Assembly: GCF_000184745.1 (NCBI RefSeq)
Contig: NC_014931.1
Coordinates: forward strand, 2,418,001-2,482,000
Origin: Variovorax paradoxus EPS
Lineage (GTDB): Bacteria > Pseudomonadota > Gammaproteobacteria > Burkholderiales > Burkholderiaceae_C
Direction: 5' to 3'
DNA length: 64,000 nt
In this document: piece by piece, positions 11,144 through 19,687 of the stretch
Layout: each line of letters starts with the position of its first letter
How positions within the stretch are numbered: position 1 is the first letter of the stretch
The notes under the pieces: generated by a model
Databases searched by the model: none
Seen by the model: only the letters and a program-made list of their open reading frames with translations
Told to the model about the DNA's origin: nothing
Translations under genes and position numbers: made by a program

Positions 11144-12301
11144 ATGCTGCCCGCGCTCATCAAGAAGGAACTGCTCGCCCTCGTGCGCGACATGCACGGC
11201 CTCGCCGTGCTGTTCCTGATGCCGATGGTCTTCATCGTGCTGATGTCGCTCACGCTCAAGGACATCTACCGCCCGCCGCTCGCCGAGCTCACCTACGCGG
11301 TCGATGCGCGCGACACCGCGACGCCGGCCAAGTGGCTGCTGCAGATCTGGCAGCGCAGCCACGGTGCGCCGCAGCCGCTCGGCGCGGACTGGCAGGAGCG
11401 CCTTCGCAACGGGTCGCTCAAGTACGTGATCGTGCTGGAGCCGGGCCTGTCGGAAGAACTGGAATCGGCCGCGCTCTCGACCAAGGCGCACATCCGGCTG
11501 CTGGCCGAGCCGGGCATCGACGCCAATCTCTTCAATGCACTGCGCGCGGAACTCATCGGCGCATCGGGCGAGCTGAAGGCGCGCCTCGCGCTGGCCGCGC
11601 CCGGCACCGCCAGCCCGGCGCCCGACGCTTCCATCCAGGCGATGGTGCAGGCCGAGCGCTTCTCGACCGCCGGCCCGCGGCCCACTTCGGTGCAGCAGAA
11701 CGTGCCGGCGTGGCTCGTCTTCGGCATGTTCTTCGTGGTGGCCTCGCTCTCCAGCCTGTTCGTGCAGGAGCGCGGCTCGGGCGCGCTCGGCCGGCTGCAG
11801 AGCCTGGGCGTTTCGCGCACGATGCTGCTGGCGTCCAAGGCCTTGCCGTACCTGGGCGTGAACGCGCTGCAGGCGCTGCTCATGCTCGCGGCCGGCATCT
11901 GGCTCATGCCGCTGATCGGGGGCGATGCGCTCTCGCTCGCGGGCATCCATTGGGCCGCGTTGCTGCTGTCGCTCGCGGCCGTGAGCCTTGCCGCGGTGAG
12001 CCTGTCGCTCGCGCTGGCATGCCTCGTGCGAACCCATGCGCAAGCGGCTACGCTCGGACCGATGGTCAACGTGCTGATGGCGGCGGCAGGCGGCATCATG
12101 GTGCCCAAGTTCGTCATGCCGGGCTTCATGCAGCGGCTGGTCGAGGTCTCTCCGATGAACTGGGGCCTCGAGGCGCTGCTGACCGTGCTGTTGCGCGGCG
12201 GCGGCGTGGCCGATGCATTGCCGCAGGTCGGTCGGCTGGTCGCGTTTGCGGCCGCCATGTTCCTTCTCGCAGTCTTTCTGTTTCGCAGGCGCACATCGTG
12301 A
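11144..12301 (+). CDS. ABC-2 type exporter, permease
   Basis: This 385-residue permease has the ABC-2 (YhhJ/DrrB-like) layout: one N-terminal membrane segment (residues ~20-40), a large external domain of ~150 residues, then five further segments in the C-terminal half. It pairs with the ATPase just upstream. Its stop lies inside the run leading to the ACP start. Export of a lipid-like product of the cluster is the likely role, and the substrate is unknown. Confidence 0.88.
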   Translation: MLPALIKKELLALVRDMHGLAVLFLMPMVFIVLMSLTLKDIYRPPLAELTYAVDARDTATPAKWLLQIWQRSHGAPQPLGADWQERLRNGSLKYVIVLEPGLSEELESAALSTKAHIRLLAEPGIDANLFNALRAELIGASGELKARLALAAPGTASPAPDASIQAMVQAERFSTAGPRPTSVQQNVPAWLVFGMFFVVASLSSLFVQERGSGALGRLQSLGVSRTMLLASKALPYLGVNALQALLMLAAGIWLMPLIGGDALSLAGIHWAALLLSLAAVSLAAVSLSLALACLVRTHAQAATLGPMVNVLMAAAGGIMVPKFVMPGFMQRLVEVSPMNWGLEALLTVLLRGGGVADALPQVGRLVAFAAAMFLLAVFLFRRRTS

Positions 12302-12308
12302 GTACCCC

Positions 12309-12581
12309 GTGAGTAGCGTGACCCCTGAATTCATAGCCAGCCTCAAGGCGATGGTGCTCGAAGCCGTCGAGCGGGACGCGCCCCCCGGCGGCCTCGGCGA
12401 CGACGAGCCCCTGTTCGGCCCCGAGGCCCGGCTGGACCTCGACTCGCTCGATGCACTGCAGGTCTCGATGACCATCCAGCAGCAGTTCGGCGTGCGCATG
12501 CCCGACAGCAAGGAAACGCGCCGCGCGCTCACCTCCATCGCCCATCTGGCGGAACACCTCGTGCAGGCGGGGAAAGCATGA
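12309..12581 (+). CDS. Acyl carrier protein
   Basis: This is a 90-residue carrier protein. The phosphopantetheine site is the serine in LDLDSLDALQ (Ser46 from the GTG start at 12309), inside a four-helix PP-binding layout. It lies 7 bases after the exporter permease and 25 bases before a ketosynthase gene. It is not the housekeeping AcpP, whose neighbours would be fabD/fabG/fabF. In dialkylresorcinol clusters a dedicated carrier (DarC) fills this place. GTG 12318 is an alternative start. Confidence 0.88.
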   Translation: MSSVTPEFIASLKAMVLEAVERDAPPGGLGDDEPLFGPEARLDLDSLDALQVSMTIQQQFGVRMPDSKETRRALTSIAHLAEHLVQAGKA

Positions 12582-12606
12582 GCGCAGCAGCGCCAGGAGT
12601 GCGCCC

Positions 12607-13680
12607 ATGAACGGCGGCGTTTACCTGAGTTCTACCGGCCTTGCCTGTGTGCTCGGCAACGACATGCCCGGTGCGCTCGACGCATTGCGGCGCGGCGGTG
12701 TGCCGCCGACGCCGGTGAGCATCGCCAAGGGGAATGGCTGGCCGGTCTACAAGCTGCCGCGTCAGGAAGGCAACTGGCTGGAGCGGGTGCGGCGCACCGC
12801 GCGCAACGTCGTCGCACAGACCGGGGAATGGGGCGATCGCAGCGCGCCGCTCTTCGTCGCATCGTCCTCGCTCGACATCGGCTACATGGAGTACGCGAAG
12901 CCGGACCTGCGGCTCGGTGGCGACCTGCAGGATTTCGCCACCGTCGTCTCCGAGGCGCTCGACTGGCGAGGTCCGGTCTTCACCATTTCCACGGCCTGCA
13001 CCTCGGCGCTGAACGCCGTGCTGGCGGCCGCCGACCTCATCAGGAGCGGCGGCGCCGACGAGGCGCTGGTGCTCGGCGCCGAGCTGGACAACCGCTTCAC
13101 CGCGGCCGGTTTTCGCGCGATGCAACTGCTCGCACCGGGCAACGCCCAACCCTTCGGCGCGGAGCGCAGGGGGCTGGTGCTGGGCGAAGCCGTGGCCGCG
13201 CTGCGCCTCTGCGCGCGGCCGTCCCGCTGGCGCATCACGGGCGGCGCGAACGTGGTCGACGGGCGCAACCCGTCGGGCACCGAGGCCAGCGCCGTGCGCG
13301 CCATGTGCCAGGCGGCGCTCGCGCAGAGCGGGCTGCGGCCGGAAGACATCGACCTCATCAAGGTTCAGGCCGCGGGCAGCCCGGTCAACGACGCGATCGA
13401 GGTGGAAGCGCTCAAGCAGGTGTTCGAGCAATTGCCGCCGCTGGTGTCGCTCAAGTCGTCGCTCGGCCACACGCTCGGCGCGGCGGGTGCCGCCGAGCTG
13501 GCCCTCCTGGTCGGCTGCATCGAGGGCGGCGCCTGGCCCTCGACCGACTATCCGCTGGACGAGACGCTGGGCATCACGCTGAGCGCCGAGCCGCCCGTGA
13601 AGCTGCGCAACATCCTGCTCAACGTGGTCGGCTTCGGCGGCGGGCATGCCTCGTTGCTGCTGAAGGATTGCCAGGCATGA
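12607..13680 (+). CDS. Beta-ketoacyl-ACP synthase (KAS I/II type) lacking one catalytic histidine
   Basis: This is a 357-residue elongating-type ketosynthase, short compared with the ~410 of FabF. The nucleophile is Cys131 (STACTSAL). The KxxxGH motif is intact, with K283 and H288 in SLKSSLGHTLGAAG. The other active-site histidine, normally in a HGT motif before PLND, is missing: the sequence reads VQAAGSPVND, with two residues fewer. Such an enzyme may still load acyl chains but be weak in decarboxylation, or work together with the ketosynthase-like protein encoded next. Ribosome site AGGAG lies upstream of ATG 12607. Confidence 0.85.
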   Translation: MNGGVYLSSTGLACVLGNDMPGALDALRRGGVPPTPVSIAKGNGWPVYKLPRQEGNWLERVRRTARNVVAQTGEWGDRSAPLFVASSSLDIGYMEYAKPDLRLGGDLQDFATVVSEALDWRGPVFTISTACTSALNAVLAAADLIRSGGADEALVLGAELDNRFTAAGFRAMQLLAPGNAQPFGAERRGLVLGEAVAALRLCARPSRWRITGGANVVDGRNPSGTEASAVRAMCQAALAQSGLRPEDIDLIKVQAAGSPVNDAIEVEALKQVFEQLPPLVSLKSSLGHTLGAAGAAELALLVGCIEGGAWPSTDYPLDETLGITLSAEPPVKLRNILLNVVGFGGGHASLLLKDCQA

Positions 13681-14207
13681 GCGCTTTGCCCAGAGATATC
13701 GCCATGAATGCCGGGATCGAAACCGTCTGGCGCACCGTCGCCCATTTCGTCGTTCATCCGCCCCCCGCGGAATGGCGCGACCAACTGGCACGTCGCCTGG
13801 GCCGTCGGCCGCGCCGCGTCGGCCTGTGGACCGAGCTGGCGATGTTCGGCGCGCGCCGCTGTCTCGACATCGCGGACGAAGCCGCGCTGCCGCAGGGTGC
13901 GCGCCTGCGCGTCGCCAGCAAACGCGGCGCATGGGGCGCCACCTACACGGGGCTGGAGCAGCTCGACGCGGGCCTTCCGATGCCGTTCACCTTCATGCAG
14001 AGCCAGCCGGCGCTGATGCTCGCCGAGGTCGGCCGGTGCCTCGAATGGCAGGGCGACGCGAGCTTCATGCTGTGCCGCGATCCCGAGCGCCTGCTGCAGT
14101 TGGCGAAGCTGGGCGCTTCGAGCGACGGCCTGCTGTTCGGCCTCGTCGAAGAAGAGCGCAACGAGGAATTGCCGCGCACCGAATGGTGGCGGCTGATGCC
14201 GGCCTGA
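13677..14207 (+). CDS. Ketosynthase-like half protein (putative beta-ketoacyl synthase N-terminal-type domain)
   Basis: This 176-residue protein has no firm match. The order of motifs (RRVGLWTELAMFGA, then VASKRGAWGATYTGLE, then MPFTFMQSQPALMLAE) resembles the N-terminal half of a ketosynthase. That half occurs as a stand-alone domain in aryl-polyene-type clusters. No cysteine sits at the position expected for catalysis, so it may be an accessory or chain-length-type partner of the ketosynthase whose stop it overlaps (ATGA). The assignment is an inference from pattern. It is the last gene of the cluster and the next gene runs the other way. Confidence 0.55.
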   Translation: MSALPRDIAMNAGIETVWRTVAHFVVHPPPAEWRDQLARRLGRRPRRVGLWTELAMFGARRCLDIADEAALPQGARLRVASKRGAWGATYTGLEQLDAGLPMPFTFMQSQPALMLAEVGRCLEWQGDASFMLCRDPERLLQLAKLGASSDGLLFGLVEEERNEELPRTEWWRLMPA

Positions 14208-14227
14208 GCCTTCGCGCTGCGAGCCGG

Positions 14228-14863
14228 TCAGCGCCGCGGCGCTTGGGAAATGGACTGCTGGAGGTTGGTGCGCGCGCGGGCCTCGAGCAGCGCGTGCATC
14301 CGGGGCGTGGCGTAGATGGCGTCGCGATCGAGAAAGCGCTGCAGGATTGCGCGTCGGCGCGGCAGGCGCACTTCGTCGGGCACGAAGGCGTACTCGGCGT
14401 GGACCTGGCGCTCGTATTCGGCAAAGCGCGCCGGCTCGGCACCGAGGATGGAGAGGTCGATGTCGATCAGCAGTTCTGCATCGCGACCTTCGGGCACTGC
14501 ATCGTGGCGCGTGGTCATCACGAGGGAATGAATACGTTCGGCCGCTTCGTCGCTCGCACCCGCAGCCCGCACAGCTTCACGCGCCCAGTCGGCGCTGAGT
14601 GCTTCGTTGTCGTGCGCGTGCACGTCGTAGATCGCGTCATGGAACCAGAGGGCGAGCGCCACTTCGCCGGGGCGTTCGGCCAGCGCTTTCTCGCGCTCGA
14701 ACCAGGCGAGGCATTCGCAGAGGTGCTGCATCGTGTGGTAGTGGCGTTGCGGCTCGCCGTAGCGGCGCTGCAACTCGGTGCAGAGCGCCAGGTCGGGCGC
14801 TTCGACGCCCAGGGCGCGCCAGGCCCCGGTCCAGTTCGCAAGCAGCGCCTCGGGCGTCATCAT
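14228..14863 (-). CDS. HD-domain phosphohydrolase-like protein
   Basis: This 211-residue protein has the metal-binding pattern of the predicted HD-superfamily hydrolases: histidine in RHYHTMQHL, the HD pair in LWFHDAIYD, a further histidine in TTRHD and aspartate in LLIDIDLSILG. The family is soluble and mostly uncharacterised, and substrates cannot be inferred. The gene ends 20 bases from the stop of the convergent biosynthetic cluster and starts 9 bases after the stop of mltB, so it may be cotranscribed with mltB. Confidence 0.85.
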   Translation of the reverse strand: MMTPEALLANWTGAWRALGVEAPDLALCTELQRRYGEPQRHYHTMQHLCECLAWFEREKALAERPGEVALALWFHDAIYDVHAHDNEALSADWAREAVRAAGASDEAAERIHSLVMTTRHDAVPEGRDAELLIDIDLSILGAEPARFAEYERQVHAEYAFVPDEVRLPRRRAILQRFLDRDAIYATPRMHALLEARARTNLQQSISQAPRR

Positions 14864-14872
14864 GGGTGAGCG

Positions 14873-15973
14873 CTATTGGTCCATGGCGGCCTTGACCTCC
14901 TGGCCGAGGTCGAGCACCGACATCGCGTAGTAGCTGCTCCAGTTGTAGCGCGTGATCACGTAGAAGTTGCGCGTGCCCGCCACGTAGGTCGGCGGTGCGT
15001 CGGCGCCGTTCTGCAGCTCGACGAGCGCGAGCAGGCCCTTGTGGCGGATGCCTTCGCCCTCGGGCACCGCACCTGCGGCCACGAAGCTGTCGGCGCTGAA
15101 GGTGGGGAGGATGTCGGGTGCGAGCAGCAGCGACTTCTTCAGCCGCGCTTCCTCGAAATGCACCGGGTAGGTGGCGGGCATGCCGGGCGTCCAGCCGAAG
15201 CCCTTGAAATAGCTCGCGACCGAGCCGATCACGTCGGCAGGGTTGTTGACCAGATCGATGCGGCTGTCGCCATCGAAATCGACCGCGTACTTGGCGATGC
15301 TGCTGGGCATGAACTGCGGCATGCCCATGGCGCCGGCGTAACTGCCGAGGGGAACGAGCGGGTCTTCGGCGGTGCGGCTCTCGGTGCTGAGAAAGCTTTC
15401 GAGCTCGCCGCGGAAGAAGGCTTCGCGCTCGGCCGCGCGCGGATGGCCCTGCGGGAAATCGAAGGACAGCGTGGCCAGCGCATCGATCACCCGGAAGTTG
15501 CCCATGTTGCGGCCGTAGATGGTTTCCACGCCGATGATGCCGACCACGATTTCGGGCGGCACGCCGTACACCTGCTCGGCGCGCGCCAGCGTGGCCGCGT
15601 TGTCGCGCCAGAAGCGCACGCCGGCCGCGATGCGCACCGGGTCGATGAAGCGGCTGCGGTAGGTCTGCCAGTTCTTTACCGTGCCCACCGGGCCGGGCAG
15701 CATCAGCCGCGGCACGTTGGGCAGGAAGCGCGCGCTGCCGATGGTGGCGCGCACCCATTCGCGGTCGAGGCCGCGGCGTGCGGCCACGTCGTCCGCGAAC
15801 TGCATCGCGTCGTCGCGCGTGGCGTAGGGGGTACTGCCGCGTACGGGGCTCGAGGCGCCGCTGCGGGTGCTGGCGGATTTCTGGGCCGAAGCCCCTGTGG
15901 AACCTACGCAGCAAGCAATGAGAAGAACGATGGCGGCGGAGGCGCGAGAGGGCTTGGGAAGAAGGAATCGCAT
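14873..15973 (-). CDS. mltB: Lytic murein transglycosylase B family protein
   Basis: This is a 366-residue peptidoglycan lyase that cleaves between MurNAc and GlcNAc with formation of 1,6-anhydro-MurNAc. A signal peptide ends near ASA (residue 30). The catalytic glutamate is E150 in GIIGVETIYGRNMG. The family's GAMGMPQFMPSS motif follows, together with a calcium-site-like DFDGDSRIDL. No lipobox is seen, so it may be a soluble periplasmic form. The start ATG at 15973 fits the signal peptide. Upstream sits the TgpA-type gene on the same strand. Confidence 0.92.
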   Translation of the reverse strand: MRFLLPKPSRASAAIVLLIACCVGSTGASAQKSASTRSGASSPVRGSTPYATRDDAMQFADDVAARRGLDREWVRATIGSARFLPNVPRLMLPGPVGTVKNWQTYRSRFIDPVRIAAGVRFWRDNAATLARAEQVYGVPPEIVVGIIGVETIYGRNMGNFRVIDALATLSFDFPQGHPRAAEREAFFRGELESFLSTESRTAEDPLVPLGSYAGAMGMPQFMPSSIAKYAVDFDGDSRIDLVNNPADVIGSVASYFKGFGWTPGMPATYPVHFEEARLKKSLLLAPDILPTFSADSFVAAGAVPEGEGIRHKGLLALVELQNGADAPPTYVAGTRNFYVITRYNWSSYYAMSVLDLGQEVKAAMDQ

Positions 15974-16026
15974 CGGCCGATTGTGCCGCCCGCCCGCGCG
16001 GGGCTGCCGGCGGGACACATGTGGTT

Positions 16027-18048
16027 TCAGCCGCGTGGATTTGCGACAGGCCAGGCGAGCCGCCGGAACTCCGCGCGCAGGGCCGCGAGCGTTTCGGGCG
16101 CAGCCTCTGCATAGCGCTGTGCCTCGAGCTTGAGCAGCCAGTCGCGCACCGGTCGCGCGGCGGGGCCGAAGCGTGCATCGGCCTGGGCGGCCATCTGGCG
16201 CGGCGGGGCGGTCTCGGGCACCGCGAGGCCGGCTTTCGCGAGGCGCGCGCGGGCCTGGCCGAGAAGGCGCAGCCACGGGTCGTGCCGGCTGCGTTCCCAA
16301 AGCGTCCAGCCCGCGCCGGCCAGACTCGCGGCGATGACCAGATAGAGCAGCACATAGGCCAGGTCTTCCAGACTCGGCGCGTCGAAGCCGAGGTTCTTCA
16401 GCAGGTTCAGCTGGCGGCTCTGCGTGTAGCTGAGCACCCACTGGTTCCAGCCGTTGTTCACCGCCTCCCAGGCGGCGCGCAGGTTCTGCACCAGCGTTGG
16501 GCTCATTGCGCCGATGGCGCCGGCGAAGAGACCCGGCTGCGGCACGAGCCGCTGCAACTGGCCGATGCGGCCGGGCGCCACGGAAGCCGTGGGGTCCACG
16601 CGCACCCAGCCGGCGCCTTCCTGCCAGACCTCGGCCCAGGCGTGCGCGTCGCGCTGGCGAATGATCCAGTAGTTGTCGATGCTGTTGAGCTCGCCGCCCT
16701 GGTAGCCCGTCACGATGCGCGAGGGAATGCCCAGGTTGCGCATCAGCACCACGAAGGCCGAGGCGATGTGCTCGCAGAAGCCCTCCTTGCGATCGAACCA
16801 GAACTCGTCGGCCGTGTCGTTGCCGTAGAGGCCGGGCTCCAGCGTGTAGGTGTAGCCGCCGGTGCGCAGGCGTCGCAGCGCGGCCTGGACGAGGGCGGGC
16901 GTGGCGGCACCGGCCAGTGCGGGGTCGTTGCGCATTTCCGCCGCGAGCGCCGCGGTGCGCGGGTTCGTGCCGGGCGGCAAGGCGAGGTAGGCCTGCAACT
17001 GCCCGCCCATGCGCCGCACCGGACCGCTCTGGAATTGCGGATGGCTCTCCGCGCGATAGCGCAGCAGGTCGGTGACGGGGCGGTTCGAGAGCCACTGCAG
17101 GTCGGGCGTACCCATGACTTCGAGGCCGGGGGCTTCGGGCGCCTTCTGCGCTGCATCGAGCGTCAGCAGCCAGGGGCGGTTGCTGGGTTCGAGCGTGACC
17201 TCATAGCGCACCGGCTCGCCGGTCACCCTCAGGTTGGCAGCGCCTTGGCCGCCGCGTGCCCATGCTGGCAATGCCGACCACTCGCGGCCATCGAACTGCC
17301 CGAGCACCGGGCCGCGAAAGTAGAGCTGGCTCTGCGGCGGCGAGCGATCGCCTTCGAACTTTATGCGCGCCGCGATGCTGTCGTCCAGCGCCAGCTCGGC
17401 GATGGTGCCGACGCGCATCGTGTTCGAGAGCCCCATGCGCCCGGCCATCGCATCGCTCGGCGTGCCCCAGAGCGGCGCGAAGCGCGGGAACAGCAAAAAC
17501 AGCGCGAGCATGATCGGCGCGCCGGCCAGGGCCATCCATCCGGCCGTGCGCGCGGCCTGCAGCAGCGACGGTTTGCCTACGGGCATGTGCGCGTTGACCA
17601 GGGCCGTGAGCAGGCCCAGCAGCGCGAGCAGCATCGTGAAGGCCGTCAGGAGCGACTGCGAATAGAAGAAGTTCGTGAGCATCGCGAAGAAGCCCAGGAA
17701 GAAAACGACGAAGGCGTCTCTGCGGGCGCGCAGCTCCAGCGTCTTGAGGGCCAGCAGGATCACGATCAGCGTGACGCCGGCGTCGCGGCCGAGCAGGGTG
17801 CGGTGGGTGGCGTAGGTGCCAGCCAAGGCCAGCGCGAGGAGGGCGATTCGCCACCATTTGCCGGGGAGCGGGCGGGCCTCGATGGCGAGCGAGCCGCGCC
17901 AGAGGAGGACCAGGGCTGTCAGGGCTGTGCACCACCAAGGCAGGTTTTCTACTTGCGGCAGGACGATCAATGCGATGACTGTCAGCAGGAAGAGGGTGTC
18001 TCTTGCATCCCTTGGGAGGGCTGCGAGCTTGAGCATCAGCTTGTTCAT
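16027..18048 (-). CDS. TgpA-type membrane protein with periplasmic transglutaminase domain (DUF3488)
   Basis: The 673-residue protein has about six N-terminal membrane segments (residues ~15-200). A periplasmic DUF3488 and transglutaminase-like domain follows, then a last segment near residues 555-575. The catalytic triad is visible: Cys425 (EGFCEHIAS), His469 (RDAHAWAEVW) and Asp485 (RVDPTAS). TgpA of Pseudomonas is important for growth, and its substrate is not settled. In most genomes it directly follows MoxR and DUF58 genes. Here the DUF58 gene is separated from it by a large palindromic repeat. The start ATG at 18048 was chosen because upstream codons belong to that repeat. Confidence 0.9.
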   Translation of the reverse strand: MNKLMLKLAALPRDARDTLFLLTVIALIVLPQVENLPWWCTALTALVLLWRGSLAIEARPLPGKWWRIALLALALAGTYATHRTLLGRDAGVTLIVILLALKTLELRARRDAFVVFFLGFFAMLTNFFYSQSLLTAFTMLLALLGLLTALVNAHMPVGKPSLLQAARTAGWMALAGAPIMLALFLLFPRFAPLWGTPSDAMAGRMGLSNTMRVGTIAELALDDSIAARIKFEGDRSPPQSQLYFRGPVLGQFDGREWSALPAWARGGQGAANLRVTGEPVRYEVTLEPSNRPWLLTLDAAQKAPEAPGLEVMGTPDLQWLSNRPVTDLLRYRAESHPQFQSGPVRRMGGQLQAYLALPPGTNPRTAALAAEMRNDPALAGAATPALVQAALRRLRTGGYTYTLEPGLYGNDTADEFWFDRKEGFCEHIASAFVVLMRNLGIPSRIVTGYQGGELNSIDNYWIIRQRDAHAWAEVWQEGAGWVRVDPTASVAPGRIGQLQRLVPQPGLFAGAIGAMSPTLVQNLRAAWEAVNNGWNQWVLSYTQSRQLNLLKNLGFDAPSLEDLAYVLLYLVIAASLAGAGWTLWERSRHDPWLRLLGQARARLAKAGLAVPETAPPRQMAAQADARFGPAARPVRDWLLKLEAQRYAEAAPETLAALRAEFRRLAWPVANPRG

Positions 18049-18072
18049 GCGGGGTGCCCCTGGCGGGGGGCT

Positions 18073-18688
18073 GAGGCCGGGTCTCGCCCCGGCGGGCGAC
18101 TCACTTTCTTTTGCTTCGCCAAAAGAAAGCAAGCAAAGAAAAGGCGACCCCGCTGGCTGCGACCCCTGCGCTTCGCTACGGGGCAACCTGCGGTGCTCGC
18201 GGTTCGCGGGGTCTCGCCGAACTCGCTGCGCTCAGACAGCGGCGAGCCCTGATCCGCGAACCGCTGCGCTCCTCGGCGCAGCCAGAGGGGCTTGGGCACC
18301 GAACGGGCCATTGCTTCGCTCGGCCCGAAGGGCGGACACACGCGAGCGCGCGTCCGCCTCGAATCGGTTGTGTGCTTGTGTTTCTTTGGCTTGTTGGATG
18401 CCGCAAGGGCCGAGCGCAGCGACGGCCCGGTCTGGCTTGAACGCCGAGCGCAGCGATGGCGCGGCCGAAAGCCCTTCTGTATGCGCCGAGGAGCGGAGCG
18501 TTTCGCGGATGAGGGCTCGCCCTTGTTTGAGCGAAGCGAGTTTGGGCGAGACCCCGCGGAACGTGAGCACCGCAGGTTGCCCGAAGCGAAGCGTAGGGAC
18601 GCAGACAGCAGGGTCGCCTTTCTTTTGCCTACCTTTCTTTGGCGAAGCAAAGAAAAGTAGGTCGCCTGCCGGGGCGAGACCCGGCCTC
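18073..18688. repeat. Long imperfect inverted repeat between DUF58 and tgpA genes
   Basis: The gap of ~660 bases between the DUF58 and TgpA genes holds a large palindrome. The left arm begins GAGGCCGGGTCTCGCCCCGG (18073) and the right arm ends with its near-perfect complement (18688). The match continues inward for about 210-220 bases, through a CTTTCTTTTG/CAAAAGAAAG-rich block and a block centred on GGGCAACCTGCGGTGCTC. It ends at about 18293 and 18470, and the spacer of ~180 bases has its own smaller hairpins. Open frames exist on both strands of it but are mirror images of each other and have no recognisable product, so I treat it as a non-coding repeat. It could fold into a very long hairpin in RNA. 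Similar elements elsewhere in the genome would be expected if it is a dispersed family. Confidence 0.85.
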
Positions 18689-18709
18689 GGAAAGAAAACC
18701 CACAAAACC

Positions 18710-19687
18710 TCAACATAAAGCCAACGCCTCCAGGCAAGCCCTCCGATGAGCTTCCCCTTGAGATGGCTTCACCACCCGCCCAGCAACCCGAACCCCATAG
18801 TCCACCCCCAGTCGATCCGCCATCAACACCCACGCACAAAGCCGCGACACCCGAGCCTCGGTGTCAGCGAGCCCAGCAGCGTGCGCATCAAGCCAGAGCT
18901 CCTCGCGCTGCGTGTGCTGCGTATCGCGGCTGACAAGGTCTTCCGACCCAGCCGCCTGCGCACGCGCAGCCTTCTTCCAGACCACCAGCTTGAGCGGATC
19001 CCCGCGCCGGTACGCGCGCACACCGTCGTACTCGCCAGCCCCCTGCGCGCGCTGCGCAGCCGAGATGGCGGCCGGCCCCGACAAGGTCTCGCCAGGCGGC
19101 AGCGGCGGCGGATGCGCCTCGGGCGCCGGATACACCAGCATCTGCGCCGCGGGGCGCCAGACCGTCCACACGCGAAACGTGCCGAGCGGAAAGCGCGTCT
19201 CCGCAGTCAGTGGCGGCACCGGATGCAGCCCACGCCGCTCGGGCAGGAACGCGATCTCGACGGTGGATGTGCCCTCGGCCGGCACATCGGTCCAGGCCCA
19301 CTGCCCGCTGCCGCGCACCGCCATCCCGATGCCATAGCGCACGCTGCGCCGCTCGTTGTGCAGCACGACGCGGAAGACGGCGGCGGCACCGGCGTAATGC
19401 GCCTCGGGCGGCATCATGCGCATCGCGAGGCCGCGCAGCGTGGCGTGGCACACGTGCATGCCCACGGCGACGCTGCCGGCCAACAGAAAGGTCAGCAGGT
19501 AGCCGAGGTTGAGCTGGTAGTTGATCGACGCGACCAGCAGCACGAGCAACGTGGCCGCCAGCGTCCAGCCGGCCCGCGTGGGCACGATGTAGACGTTGCG
19601 CTGGGTAAGCTCCAGCGTGTCAGACGGCGGCCGCCGGGACAGGAACCAGCCGTCGATGCGCGCGCGCAGGGCGCCGACCGGACTCAC
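18710..19687 (-). CDS. DUF58 domain protein (MoxR-associated)
   Basis: This 325-residue protein has two N-terminal membrane segments (residues ~38-75) and a cytosolic DUF58 domain with the family pattern around GEYDGVRAYRRGD followed by VVWKKAAR. DUF58 proteins work with MoxR ATPases and transglutaminase-type membrane proteins, probably in envelope protein maturation. The GTG start (19687) overlaps the moxR stop by 4 bases. The palindromic repeat begins about 20 bases after its stop. Confidence 0.9.
   Translation of the reverse strand: MSPVGALRARIDGWFLSRRPPSDTLELTQRNVYIVPTRAGWTLAATLLVLLVASINYQLNLGYLLTFLLAGSVAVGMHVCHATLRGLAMRMMPPEAHYAGAAAVFRVVLHNERRSVRYGIGMAVRGSGQWAWTDVPAEGTSTVEIAFLPERRGLHPVPPLTAETRFPLGTFRVWTVWRPAAQMLVYPAPEAHPPPLPPGETLSGPAAISAAQRAQGAGEYDGVRAYRRGDPLKLVVWKKAARAQAAGSEDLVSRDTQHTQREELWLDAHAAGLADTEARVSRLCAWVLMADRLGVDYGVRVAGRVVKPSQGEAHRRACLEALALC

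Noticed and set aside
16027..18186. Longer N-terminus for the TgpA-type protein
   Set aside because: The extra ~46 residues come from the palindromic repeat, and the conserved membrane region begins right after ATG 18048.
18045..18839. Overlapping long open frames on both strands between the DUF58 and TgpA genes
   Set aside because: They are mirror images produced by the inverted repeat, show no domain, and have compositional features of the repeat only.
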